Positions 21,999 through 29,071 of a DNA stretch of 50,490 nt are shown here, in pieces; position 1 is the stretch's first letter; every line of letters starts with the position of its first letter. The notes beneath the pieces were generated by a model, which saw only the letters and a list, made by a program, of their open reading frames with translations, was not told the DNA's origin and made no database searches. Source of the DNA: Catellatospora methionotrophica (GTDB lineage Bacteria; Actinomycetota; Actinomycetes; Mycobacteriales; Micromonosporaceae). A program made the position numbers and the translations under genes. Location of the stretch: NCBI RefSeq assembly GCF_011297335.1, contig NZ_JAAOTJ010000032.1, positions 1 through 50,490 of the forward strand, written 5' to 3'.

Positions 21999-22916
21999 TC
22001 AGCGAGGGTCGGCCGTGTCGACCAGCGCCAGCGCCTCCTGGAGTGTGCGCGGCCGCAGCACCCCGGTCGGCAGCTCGTCGGGCCAGCCCGGACCGGCCGC
22101 CGCGACCACGGTCGGCCGCCGCGGCAGCTCCAGCACGGCTGTCACGGTGGCCAGGTCGGCGGTGTCGGCCTGGTGCGACCACACCAGCACGACCGACGGC
22201 CCGGTACGCCGCACCGCGTCCAGCAGCGCGCGCGGCGGGACCCGCGCCCCGAGCAGCCGGGCGGCGACGCCGCGTTCGGCGAGCGCGGCGGCCATCGCCT
22301 CCAGCGGCAGGCTGTGCTGCTCCTCGTCGGCGCAGGCCAGCAGCACCGGCACGGGCGAACCCGGGGCGGGTCGGCGGATGCCGCCGAAGACCTCGCTGAC
22401 GCAGCGCGAGACGAGGTGTTCGACGTCGACCAGGCGCTGGGTGGCGGCGTGCCGGGTGCCGATGCCGACCAGTACGGGCACCAGCAGGTCCTGCCAGGCG
22501 TCGACGACGCCGTGCTCGGCCACGGACTCCTGCACCAGGTGGCGCACCGTGAGCGCGTCGAGCCGCATGGCCGCCCGCGCCAGGCCGCGCGCCTGCGCAC
22601 CGGCCCGGCCGACGGCGACGGTGTGGCCGCCGCCGTCGCGTACGGGCGGGCGGTCCTCGGCGAGCTGGGCGATGCCGGCGGCCCCGGCGGAGCGGGCGAC
22701 GCGGGCGGCTTCGGCGGCGGGCACGCCCTGGGTGGTGAGCCGCCGCATGGTCTCCAGCCGGGCCAGGGCGTCGGCGTCGTAGCGGCGGTGGTGGCCGGGA
22801 TCGTGCCCGCTGGGCCCTAGCCCGTAGCGCTGATGCCAGGTGCGCAGCGTGGTCACGGCGATGCCGAGCCGACGCGCGACCGCACCCGCGCTCAGACCCT
22901 CGTCCTCGCCTGCCAC
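21999..22916 (-). CDS. MerR-family regulator with B12-binding domain (CarH/LitR-like)
   Basis: 305 aa. Residues 8-75 are a MerR winged helix (LSAGAVARRLGIAVTTLRTWHQRYGL, then HHRRYDADALARLE). Residues 95-300 follow the cobalamin-binding plan of CarH: a helical cap with Glu166-His167 at the end of the Wx9EH motif (the Trp position is His156), then Glu199-Gln-His201, the E-x-H motif whose His binds cobalt, and a Rossmann half (VVLVWSHQ). CarH is a light-sensing repressor that uses adenosylcobalamin. It is divergent from a photolyase gene with only 75 bases between, so it probably controls that gene and itself. A -10 TAGGCT 6 bases before the GTG implies a leaderless mRNA. Confidence 0.82.
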   Translation of the reverse strand: MAGEDEGLSAGAVARRLGIAVTTLRTWHQRYGLGPSGHDPGHHRRYDADALARLETMRRLTTQGVPAAEAARVARSAGAAGIAQLAEDRPPVRDGGGHTVAVGRAGAQARGLARAAMRLDALTVRHLVQESVAEHGVVDAWQDLLVPVLVGIGTRHAATQRLVDVEHLVSRCVSEVFGGIRRPAPGSPVPVLLACADEEQHSLPLEAMAAALAERGVAARLLGARVPPRALLDAVRRTGPSVVLVWSHQADTADLATVTAVLELPRRPTVVAAAGPGWPDELPTGVLRPRTLQEALALVDTADPR

Positions 22917-22991
22917 CTCAGGAGCCTATCGCAGCGTACAGTTGCGTTGATTGCTGCATCGTTATCTCCCGCCGAACGCCTGGGGATGATC
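22917..22991. promoter_or_regulatory. Divergent control region, B12 regulator / photolyase
   Basis: 75 bases. On the minus strand TAGGCT (22923-22928) is the regulator -10. On the plus strand a TTGCGT and a TTATCT lie too close together (14 bases) for normal spacing. A CGTACAGTTGCGTTG stretch contains half-sites loosely like the TGTACA motifs of CarA/CarH operators. Exact operator not resolved. Confidence 0.45.
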
Positions 22992-24188
22992 ATGAAAACC
23001 GTCGTAGTCCTCTTGACCCGTGATCTGCGCGTGCACGATCATCCCGCGCTGGCCGCCTCCTGCGCCAACGCCGAACGGGTCGTCCCGCTGTTCGTCGCCG
23101 ACCCGGCACTGGCCGTCCCCGACAACCGCCGCCGCTTCCTGCTGGAAAGCCTCCAGGACCTGCGCGACGGCCTGCGCAAGCGCGGCGGCGACCTGCTGGT
23201 GCGCTCCGGCGACCCGGTCGCCGAGGCGGTTCGGCTGGCCCGCGAGGTAGGCGCGGAGGGCATCGCGCTGACCGCCGACGTGTCCGCGTACGCCGCGCGC
23301 CGCCAGGAGCGGCTCACCCGGGCCTGCGCGCGCGAACGCATCGCGCTCAAGCTGTTCCCGGGCGTCACCATCGTGCCCGCGGGCGAGGTCACCCCCTCGA
23401 CCGGCGGCGACCACTACAAGGTCTTCACCCCGTACTGGCGGGCCTGGCAGTCGAAGCGCTGGCGCAGCACCGTCGCCACGCCACGCCGCGTCCCGCTGCC
23501 CGACGGGCTCACCGGCGACGATCCGCGCACCGTGCTCGGCGAGGCGAAAAGCGAGTCGCCGAGCCCGATGCCCGGCGGGGAGACCGAGGCGCTGCGCCGC
23601 CTCAAGAGCTGGCAGACCAAAGCCGCGGCGTACGCCGACCGCCACGACGACCTGCCCGGCGACGCCACCTCACGAGTCAGCCCGTACCTGCACTTCGGCT
23701 GCCTGTCCCCGCTCGCCCTGGCCACCGCCGACGGGATGCCCGACGCGTACCAGCGACAGCTGTGCTGGCGCGACTTCTACCACCAGCTGCTGGCCGCGTT
23801 CCCGAAGCTCGGCACGCAGGCCTACCGGCCGGGCGCGCAGGAGCAGTGGAAGGACGACCCGAAGGCGCTGCAGGCGTGGCAGGCGGGCGAGACCGGGGTG
23901 CCCATCGTGGACGCGGGCATGAAGCAGCTCGCCGCCGAGGGCTGGATGCACAACCGGGCCCGCCTGGTCACCGCGTCCTACCTGACCAAGACCCTCGGGC
24001 TGGACTGGCGCGACGGCGCGGCCTGGTTCAACCGCCTGCTCATCGACGCCGACGTGGCCAACAACAACGGCAACTGGCAGTGGGTCGCCGGGACCGGCAC
24101 CGACACCAAGCCCTACCGCCGCTTCAGCCCGGACCGGCAGGCCGAACGCTTCGACCCCGACGGCGAGTACGTACGCCGCTGGACCTGA
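22992..24188 (+). CDS. phrB: Class I deoxyribodipyrimidine photolyase
   Basis: 398 aa, shorter than the 470 aa of E. coli PhrB but with both halves. Residues 1-130 are the antenna-binding Rossmann domain (VVLLTRDLRVHDHPALAASC). Residues 185-398 are the FAD/DNA domain: SRVSPYLHFGCLSP, WRDFYHQLL, GWMHNRARLVTASYLTK, then the signature NNNGNWQWVAGTGTDTKPYRRFSPDRQ with the substrate-stacking Trp, ending FDPDGEYVRRW. It repairs UV cyclobutane dimers with blue light. ATG 22992 is chosen because GGGG lies 6 bases upstream; an ATG two codons earlier is possible. Divergent from the CarH-like light regulator. Confidence 0.92.
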   Translation: MKTVVVLLTRDLRVHDHPALAASCANAERVVPLFVADPALAVPDNRRRFLLESLQDLRDGLRKRGGDLLVRSGDPVAEAVRLAREVGAEGIALTADVSAYAARRQERLTRACARERIALKLFPGVTIVPAGEVTPSTGGDHYKVFTPYWRAWQSKRWRSTVATPRRVPLPDGLTGDDPRTVLGEAKSESPSPMPGGETEALRRLKSWQTKAAAYADRHDDLPGDATSRVSPYLHFGCLSPLALATADGMPDAYQRQLCWRDFYHQLLAAFPKLGTQAYRPGAQEQWKDDPKALQAWQAGETGVPIVDAGMKQLAAEGWMHNRARLVTASYLTKTLGLDWRDGAAWFNRLLIDADVANNNGNWQWVAGTGTDTKPYRRFSPDRQAERFDPDGEYVRRWT

Positions 24189-24315
24189 CCGGCCCCGAAA
24201 CCGGTTCCGAGACGCCCACCCATCCTGCGAGCTGCGGTTTCGCGGACCCTCCCAGCTCACGATCCCCGTTGGCTGATCCGCTCGCCGCCCACCCGGTGCT
24301 TCCGGAGCGTCTTAC

Positions 24316-24329
24316 GTCAACGCGTTGAC
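24316..24329. promoter_or_regulatory. 14-bp perfect palindrome GTCAACGCGTTGAC
   Basis: A perfect palindrome with central CG, the form of LacI-family operators, but in a 221-base region between convergent genes where no promoter is expected. Confidence 0.35.
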
Positions 24330-24355
24330 CTGCTGCTTCTCACAGAAACGCCAGG

Positions 24356-24394
24356 CACGATCCATGATCACAGTCTTCGTGATCATGGATCGTG
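24356..24394. terminator. Bidirectional hairpin, 16-bp perfect stem
   Basis: CACGATCCATGATCAC (24356-24371) and its exact complement (24379-24394) with a 7-base loop, between convergent photolyase and membrane-protein genes. AT-richer than other terminators here, so possibly another dispersed palindrome. Confidence 0.7.
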
Positions 24395-24409
24395 TGCGCC
24401 TGCGCGGCA

Positions 24410-25066
24410 TCAGGCCGCGCGGGCGCCCTGCCGCGCCAGGTGCTCGCGCGCCTTGGCGACGAACTCCTTCGGCTCGTCAGCCCAGATCCGCAGCTCAGTG
24501 ACCGGCTCGGTCGTGCCCTTCGGGAGCGCGAACACCGTCGGCTCGCGCAGCACGACGTCCACGTTGGTCTGGCTGAGCACGACGACGCTCAGGACGGTGC
24601 CGTCGGAGGTCTGCTCGTACTGGAAGGCGCGGCCCGTCGGCAGCGAGCGGTTGCGCGTGCTGACCGAGACCACGTTCTCCCACGGGATCGGCAGCAGGAC
24701 CGTCGCCGACTGCCGCAGGCGCAGGCCGGTGGGGGCGACCACGTGCGGGTGCGTCTTCACCATGGCCAGCAGGCCGACCATCCAGACCAGGCCGTACACG
24801 CCGAGGAAGGCGAACGCCAGCCGGGCGCTCTGCCACGGCAGCAGCAGGTCCACGGCCGGGATCTCGATCGCGGACAGCACGATGAACACCCAGATGACCG
24901 GCGTCGTCGACTTGGCATGACCGAAGGGCACCGCCCCCGGCTCGGTCACCAGCGGGCGGCGCAGCGTCCAGCGGTACAGGCTGCGCCACATGGCGACCTC
25001 GTACGCCCAGAGCCTGCGGAGCAGCCGCCACGCCGGTGCGGACCAGTGCGTCGCCGGGGGTGTCAT
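24410..25066 (-). CDS. Membrane protein with two transmembrane helices and cytoplasmic PH-like C-terminus
   Basis: 218 aa. Two hydrophobic helices (about 53-74 and 80-103; TPVIWVFIVLSAIEIPAVDL and FLGVYGLVWMVGLLAMV), then a beta-rich soluble part (VVAPTGLRLRQSATVLLPIPWENVVSVSTRNRSL...) resembling bacterial PH-like domains: strand, short loop, and a positional I-P-W-E-N-V motif. Function unknown. ATG 25066 overlaps the stop of the MarR gene (ATGA), so it is the second gene of a MarR-controlled operon and probably the regulated target, for instance a membrane-stress or drug-response factor. Confidence 0.72.
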   Translation of the reverse strand: MTPPATHWSAPAWRLLRRLWAYEVAMWRSLYRWTLRRPLVTEPGAVPFGHAKSTTPVIWVFIVLSAIEIPAVDLLLPWQSARLAFAFLGVYGLVWMVGLLAMVKTHPHVVAPTGLRLRQSATVLLPIPWENVVSVSTRNRSLPTGRAFQYEQTSDGTVLSVVVLSQTNVDVVLREPTVFALPKGTTEPVTELRIWADEPKEFVAKAREHLARQGARAA

Positions 25067-25527
25067 GGCTGCTCCTCGCTGGGGGTGGTGGTCAGACCGG
25101 CCGCGCGCAGCCGGTCCACGATCTCGCTGAGGCCCGCGTACAGGCAGTCGAACCGCTCGTCCGGCATGCCGCCGAACAGCAGGTCGGCGAATCCGCCCTG
25201 CTGCTGCTCCATCTCGGCGACGACGGCCGCGCCGTGCTCGGTGAACGTCACGAGCAGCGCCCGGCGGTCGGTGGGGTGCGGCTGCCGGGTCACGAAGCCG
25301 GTGGCCTCCAGCCCGTCGACCAGCCCGGTGACGGTGCGGGCGCTCACGCCGAGCCCGTCGGCCAGCGCCCGTTGCGTGCTCGGGCCGTTGCTGCGCAGCA
25401 GCCACAGCAGGGTGGTCCGGGACGGGGTGAGGCCCTGCGTGGCCAGGCTCTCGGTCATGTCCTTGTCGAGCAGCACGACCAGTTCGAGCACCCGGTCGAG
25501 CCCCGCGATGTGCCGCTGCTCGGCCAT
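25063..25527 (-). CDS. MarR-family transcriptional regulator
   Basis: 154 aa, standard MarR size. The winged helix is seen in LTPSRTTLLWLLRSNGPSTQRALADGLGVSARTVTGLVDGLEATGFVTRQPHPTDRRALLVTFTEHG, including the recognition helix and the wing DRRALLV. RBS GGGAGGG lies before ATG 25527; an upstream ATG at 25554 would overlap the operator. Followed with a 4-base overlap by a membrane-protein gene it likely regulates. A palindrome TGTGC-TAG-GCACA at 25561-25573, 34 bases before the start, is the probable autoregulatory operator. Confidence 0.88.
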   Translation of the reverse strand: MAEQRHIAGLDRVLELVVLLDKDMTESLATQGLTPSRTTLLWLLRSNGPSTQRALADGLGVSARTVTGLVDGLEATGFVTRQPHPTDRRALLVTFTEHGAAVVAEMEQQQGGFADLLFGGMPDERFDCLYAGLSEIVDRLRAAGLTTTPSEEQP

Positions 25528-25560
25528 CGACCCTCCCAATATCGTGATGCACACTCACTA

Positions 25561-25573
25561 TGTGCTAGGCACA
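25561..25573. promoter_or_regulatory. Probable MarR operator TGTGCTAGGCACA
   Basis: Perfect 5-3-5 palindrome 34 bases upstream of the marR-like start. A second weaker pair GTGA...TCAC (25544-25558) lies between it and the gene. Confidence 0.5.
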
Positions 25574-25607
25574 CAATGATGGCATGACACGACTGGGCGG
25601 GCAAACA

Positions 25608-25641
25608 GAACCCCCGCGCGACGAGTCCCGCGCGGGGGTTC
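25608..25641. terminator. Intrinsic terminator of the VOC gene
   Basis: Perfect 13-bp arms GAACCCCCGCGCG (25608-25620) and 25629-25641, 8-base loop. On the minus strand it is followed by TGTTTGC after TTC, giving a modest U-run. Confidence 0.8.
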
Positions 25642-25650
25642 TGCACGCTG

Positions 25651-26094
25651 TCAGCGCCCGGGAGCCCGGACCCGGATCTCCTGGAGCACCCAGCCGTTGC
25701 CGTCCGGGTCCTCGAACTCGGCGAACGAGCCGTAGTCGGCCCGCTCCGGCTGCGGACCGGCCACCCGGTCCTTGCCGCCGACGTGGTGGAAGATGCCGCC
25801 CGCGTCGTGGAAGATCTCACCGACCTGCGCACCCTTGCCGATCAGCTCGTCACGGGCCTGCACGATGTCCTTGACCACCAGGTGCAGGTTCTGCTGCGAA
25901 CCCGGCGCGGCGTCGGTGATCCCCGAACCGATGATGACGGCGCACTCCGAGCCCGGCGGCGTCAACTGCACCACCCGGAAGCCCTCCTCGCCGACGTAGT
26001 CGATGTCCATCCGGAAGCCGAGCATCTCGTAGAACGCCTTGGCCCGGTCCACGTCGGAGACGGGCACCACGAGTACTTCGAGCTTCATGTCCAT
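25651..26094 (-). CDS. VOC-superfamily protein (glyoxalase/bleomycin-resistance fold)
   Basis: 147 aa, one VOC unit pair: KLEVLVVPVSDVDRAKAFYEMLGFRMD, then VVQLTPPGSECAVIIG, HLVVKDIVQARDELIGKGAQV and FAEFEDPDGNGWVLQEI. The last motif, with Glu in FxDPDGNxxxLxE, supplies a metal ligand in this superfamily. Members are glyoxalases, dioxygenases or antibiotic-binding proteins; substrate not determined. ATG 26094 has GGAG 7 bases upstream. Monocistronic, closed by the terminator at 25608-25641. Confidence 0.82.
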   Translation of the reverse strand: MDMKLEVLVVPVSDVDRAKAFYEMLGFRMDIDYVGEEGFRVVQLTPPGSECAVIIGSGITDAAPGSQQNLHLVVKDIVQARDELIGKGAQVGEIFHDAGGIFHHVGGKDRVAGPQPERADYGSFAEFEDPDGNGWVLQEIRVRAPGR

Positions 26095-26282
26095 ACGGCA
26101 CTCCGATCAGCCCGCCACGCAGGCTGGGCATGTCGCCAGGCACGCCAACAATGATCAACATCGTATCCCGGCCACCCCGCCCGACGCGGACGAACGCCGA
26201 CACCGGCCAGCTCACCAGCCGCGCGGGCAGGCGTCGCGAGGCACACTGGGGTCAGTGCCGAACCATGATCGAGGGAGCCGAG

Positions 26283-26909
26283 GTGCGCGAACCCGCGCTG
26301 GAGATCCGCGACGCCACCGACGTCCCCCGCGCGCTGGTGATCCTGCTGCCCGGCGGGGCCGAGCGCGGACACGGCAGGCTCTGGCGCGGCAGCCCGGCAT
26401 ACCTGCGCATGCTGCCCTTCCAGCGGGCCCTGCCCGCCGACGTCACCGTGTGGCGGCTGCGCTACCGCCTGCGGGGCTGGAACGGCCCGGCCGCCGACCC
26501 GGTCCGCGACCTGGCCTGGGCCCTCGACCGGGCGCGCGAGCGCCACCCACGGCTGCCCGTCATCCTGATCGGCCACTCGATGGGCGGCCGCGCCGCGCTG
26601 TGGGGAGCGGGCGACCCGCAGGTCACCGCCGTATGCGCACTCGCCCCGTGGATCGAACCCGGCGACCCCGTCGGGCAGCTCGCCGGACGCACCGTGCTCA
26701 TCGCCCACGGCGACCACGACCGGATCACCGACCCTGCCGCCTCCCGCCGGTACGCCGCCGCGGCCGAGCGGGCCGGTGGGCACGTCACGTTCCTGTCCGT
26801 CGCCGGGGACGGCCACGGGATGCTGCGCCGCGCCCGGTACTGGCACCGGCTGGTCGGGGGCTTCGTCGCGGCCCGTACGCCCCGGCCCAGCACAGCCCCC
26901 ACGGCCTGA
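26283..26909 (+). CDS. Alpha/beta hydrolase
   Basis: 208 aa serine hydrolase fold. Oxyanion region LLPGGAERGHG, nucleophile Ser99 in GHSMGG, Asp146 in HGDHDRITD and His178 in AGDGHGML complete the triad. Short (no large cap domain), similar to dienelactone-hydrolase-like or small esterases; substrate unknown, cytoplasmic. Start: GTG 26283 follows GAGGGAG by 5 bases; an in-frame ATG at 26265 would overlap that site. A CACACT box at 26242-26247 may be the -10. Confidence 0.8.
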   Translation: MREPALEIRDATDVPRALVILLPGGAERGHGRLWRGSPAYLRMLPFQRALPADVTVWRLRYRLRGWNGPAADPVRDLAWALDRARERHPRLPVILIGHSMGGRAALWGAGDPQVTAVCALAPWIEPGDPVGQLAGRTVLIAHGDHDRITDPAASRRYAAAAERAGGHVTFLSVAGDGHGMLRRARYWHRLVGGFVAARTPRPSTAPTA

Positions 26910-26927
26910 AACGGGCCCGGACAGCGC

Positions 26928-26959
26928 GATGCGGGCCGGGTATCCACCCGGCCCGCATC
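26928..26959. terminator. Bidirectional terminator
   Basis: GATGCGGGCCGGGT (26928-26941) and its perfect complement (26946-26959) around the tetraloop ATCC, between convergent genes. Confidence 0.8.
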
Positions 26960-26971
26960 ATGGTCGATGGG

Positions 26972-27244
26972 TCAGTCGACGCGCGACCGCGAGGCGATCG
27001 GCGCGACCAGCGCGACACCCAGCGCCGCGAATCCGATCTGGAACAACAGCTCCAGCCAGTCCACGCCACCAGTGCTCGCGACGTTCAGCGCACCGGCCAC
27101 GAACGTGCCCAGCAGCGCGGCGGCGATGCCGATGACGACGGTCAGCCACAGTGCGATGGACTGGCGGCCCGGCAGGACCAGCCGGCCGAGCACACCGATG
27201 ACCAGACCGATGATGATCGCGGTGAAGATACCGGTGATTTCCAC
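26972..27244 (-). CDS. GlsB/YeaQ/YmgE-family stress-response membrane protein
   Basis: 90 aa, three hydrophobic helices. The opening GIFTAIIIGLVIGVLGRLVLPGRQ and the GxxxAxLLGTFVAGAL repeat are diagnostic of the transglycosylase-associated/GlsB family, small membrane proteins induced by envelope or general stress. The GTG at 27244 follows GGAAGGGCACC; an upstream ATG at 27319 would give a poor, non-conserved N-terminus. Convergent with the alpha/beta hydrolase. Function in actinomycetes is not established. Confidence 0.85.
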   Translation of the reverse strand: MEITGIFTAIIIGLVIGVLGRLVLPGRQSIALWLTVVIGIAAALLGTFVAGALNVASTGGVDWLELLFQIGFAALGVALVAPIASRSRVD

Positions 27245-27375
27245 GGTGCCCTTCCTCTCCCTGTCGTTGACAAGAAGATGCCCACCCCCCACCCCCGCAA
27301 AACCACCCGAGGTCCACACCCGACCCGACCTGCCTCACCCGGCGGAAACGGCGTGACGGAACGGCGCTGTCGACG

Positions 27376-27381
27376 CACACT
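27376..27381 (+). promoter_or_regulatory. -10 box CACACT, leaderless start
   Basis: CACACT lies 6 bases before the ATG of the zinc-ribbon gene. Confidence 0.35.
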
Positions 27382-27387
27382 GCACGG

Positions 27388-27864
27388 ATGGATCGCGTGT
27401 ATCGGTACGTGGGGCCTGGCGAACTGCTCGTCGCGGCCGCCGCCCAGGACGGCGGGCGGCCACTGGAGTCGTTTGAGGCGGTCGGCGCGTGGGCGGCACG
27501 GGTGAGCGGAGAGCCGTTCACGTACGTCGTGGATCTGGACGGGCGGCTGCTGGTCGCCGACCGGCGCAGCGAGCATGTCGCGTGCGCGGGCGGCCGCGAC
27601 GTGCTGGGCGCGGGCGAACTGTCGCTGCGGTGGACGGGTGCGGGCTGGGCCGTCGCCGAGATCAGCAACCAGTCGACCGGGTACGCCCCCGCGCCAGGCT
27701 CCTGGCCCGCGGTGGCCGCGGCGCTGGACCGGGCCGGGATCGCGCGGCCGGGCGGGTTCACGGCGGCGTTCGAGTTCCGGCACTGCCCCGGCTGCGGGCA
27801 GCTGAACCTGGTCAAGGACGGCGACTACACCTGCTGCCTGTGCGAGACCGCGCTGCCTGAGTAG
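27388..27864 (+). CDS. Hypothetical protein with C-terminal zinc ribbon
   Basis: 158 aa, soluble. No family recognised for residues 1-125, which are predicted alpha/beta (YRYVGPGELLVAAAA..., FTYVVDLDGRLLVADRRSEHVACAGG). The end holds two CxxC knuckles, Cys133/Cys136 (HCPGCGQ) and Cys149/Cys152 (CCLCE), 12 residues apart, a classic zinc ribbon. This suggests nucleic-acid or protein binding. ATG 27388 is preceded by CACACT and has no Shine-Dalgarno, fitting a leaderless gene. A strong terminator follows. Confidence 0.72.
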   Translation: MDRVYRYVGPGELLVAAAAQDGGRPLESFEAVGAWAARVSGEPFTYVVDLDGRLLVADRRSEHVACAGGRDVLGAGELSLRWTGAGWAVAEISNQSTGYAPAPGSWPAVAAALDRAGIARPGGFTAAFEFRHCPGCGQLNLVKDGDYTCCLCETALPE

Positions 27865-27871
27865 GCACGAG

Positions 27872-27911
27872 AAGGGCGGGCCCCGGCGTGTATACGCCGG
27901 GGCCCGCCCTT
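27872..27911. terminator. Strong bidirectional terminator, 18-bp perfect stem
   Basis: AAGGGCGGGCCCCGGCGT (27872-27889) and its exact complement (27894-27911) with a GTAT loop; flanked by GA and TCAC. Between convergent genes. Confidence 0.85.
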
Positions 27912-27919
27912 TCACATCG

Positions 27920-28303
27920 TCACCGACGTTCGCGGTCGCCGTAGTACGTGCCGACCTGATCGCGGTACAGCGTGTCGTCGCGACGGTCCGGGTCGTACTC
28001 CGGAGCGTCCTTGATCTCGGCCTTCGAGCGGTTGACGTACACCTTCTCCTCGGCGAAGTCGATGTTGTTCACGACTCCCGCCGGGAGCATCCGCTTGCTG
28101 CCGAAGATCCACGGACCGGTGTCGACCACGATGTAGCTGGAGCCGACAGCCCCGGTCGCTTCATCGATCTTGCCGATACCGCCGTCGACGGCCTCGATGT
28201 GGAAACCGACGATCGAACGGTCACCGCCGTCGTCCGCCGTCTTGTAGTCGAGGTCCGCGCTGTAGCTCCACGGGTCCCAGGGGATCGGGTTCATGGCAGT
28301 CAT
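27920..28303 (-). CDS. PRC-barrel domain protein
   Basis: 127 aa. A PRC-barrel fold: SIVGFHIEAVDGGIGKIDEAT, SSYIVVDTGPWIFGSKRMLPAGVVNNIDFAEEKVYVNRSKAEIKDAPEY, as in small actinobacterial PRC proteins related to RimM C-terminal and photosynthetic reaction-centre H subunit barrels. Often stress-induced; partner unknown. ATG 28303 follows AGGAGGAAAAATC. Upstream a GTTAGG-13-GGGTAG pair (28348-28372) fits a sigma-B/H-type promoter, supporting stress control. Confidence 0.85.
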   Translation of the reverse strand: MTAMNPIPWDPWSYSADLDYKTADDGGDRSIVGFHIEAVDGGIGKIDEATGAVGSSYIVVDTGPWIFGSKRMLPAGVVNNIDFAEEKVYVNRSKAEIKDAPEYDPDRRDDTLYRDQVGTYYGDRERR

Positions 28304-28347
28304 GATTTTTCCTCCTCCTCGTTGGACTGGTTGCTGACGACGACCGC

Positions 28348-28372
28348 CTACCCGTTCTCCTGCCCGCCTAAC
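28348..28372 (-). promoter_or_regulatory. Sigma-B-like promoter of the PRC-barrel gene
   Basis: Minus strand: -35 GTTAGG (28367-28372), 13-base spacer, -10 GGGTAG (28348-28353), 45 bases before the start codon. The -10 equals that proposed for the hemerythrin gene (9168-9173). Confidence 0.5.
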
Positions 28373-28390
28373 CCGTCCTCCCCCGCCCAT

Positions 28391-28468
28391 GATCACTCGA
28401 CTTGCCGGGCACCTGGGCGAATGGCCGCTCAAGATACGCGCGATTCCCCGGCAGGTCGGATGATCATC
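28391..28468. repeat. Palindromic element, family D, copy 1
   Basis: Begins GATCACTCGACTTGCC and runs to GATCATC; the arms pair imperfectly. It shares CGACTTGCC-GGCACCTGGGCG with copy 2 at 39575-39650 and also contains GCGTATCTTGA in inverted orientation. It lies between the PRC-barrel promoter and the divergent SRPBCC gene. Confidence 0.7.
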
Positions 28469-28509
28469 GCGGCATATGGGCGAAATGCATATTTCGTACG
28501 CCGGGCGGG

Positions 28510-28515
28510 TACGAC
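28510..28515 (+). promoter_or_regulatory. -10 box TACGAC, leaderless start
   Basis: TACGAC lies 6 bases before the ATG of the SRPBCC gene. Confidence 0.35.
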
Positions 28516-28521
28516 CCAGCC

Positions 28522-29016
28522 ATGGCACGAACCGAGCGCGTCATCGCGACCTCGCCCGAGCGCGTCTTCGCCGTCCTCGCCGACGGCTGGACGTACGCGG
28601 ACTGGGTCGTCGGCACCGCGCACATCAGGGACGTCGACTCCTCCTGGCCCGCCCTCGGCAGCCGGCTGCACCACAAGGTCGGCCCCTGGCCGCTGTCGAC
28701 CTCCGACGTCACCCACGTGGTGGCCTGCGACCCGCCGCACCGGCTGGTGATGCGGGCGCGCATGTGGCCGCTCGGCGAGGCCGTCGTCGACTTCCGCCTG
28801 GTCCGGCTGGACGCCACGACGACCCTGGTGACCCTCGTCGAGGACTTCACCAGCGGCCCGCTGCTGGCCGCCCGCAACAAGCTCAACGACCTGCTGCTGC
28901 ACGGCCGCAACCGGGAAGCGCTGAGCAGGCTCGCCGACTTCGCCGAGAACCGCGAGAACACCTACGACGCGCGGGCACTGGCCGAGGTCCGGCTGGAGCG
29001 TGTCGCCCGGCACTGA
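28522..29016 (+). CDS. SRPBCC-family (START-like) protein
   Basis: 164 aa, one SRPBCC hydrophobic-pocket domain: opening strand RTERVIATSPERVFAVLADGWTYADWVVG, middle GSRLHHKVGPWPLSTSDVTHVVACDPPHRLVMRARMWPLGEAVVDFRL, and a C-terminal helix GPLLAARNKLNDLLLHGRNREALSRLADFAENR. This matches polyketide-cyclase/dehydrase-like lipid- or aromatic-binding proteins of unknown ligand. Probably leaderless. The following gene starts 55 bases on and may be co-transcribed. Confidence 0.82.
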   Translation: MARTERVIATSPERVFAVLADGWTYADWVVGTAHIRDVDSSWPALGSRLHHKVGPWPLSTSDVTHVVACDPPHRLVMRARMWPLGEAVVDFRLVRLDATTTLVTLVEDFTSGPLLAARNKLNDLLLHGRNREALSRLADFAENRENTYDARALAEVRLERVARH

Positions 29017-29071
29017 CGCCCGGCGCGGGTCGCTGTACCCGCCCCGGCGCCCTAGGGTGCATCATCTGCTC

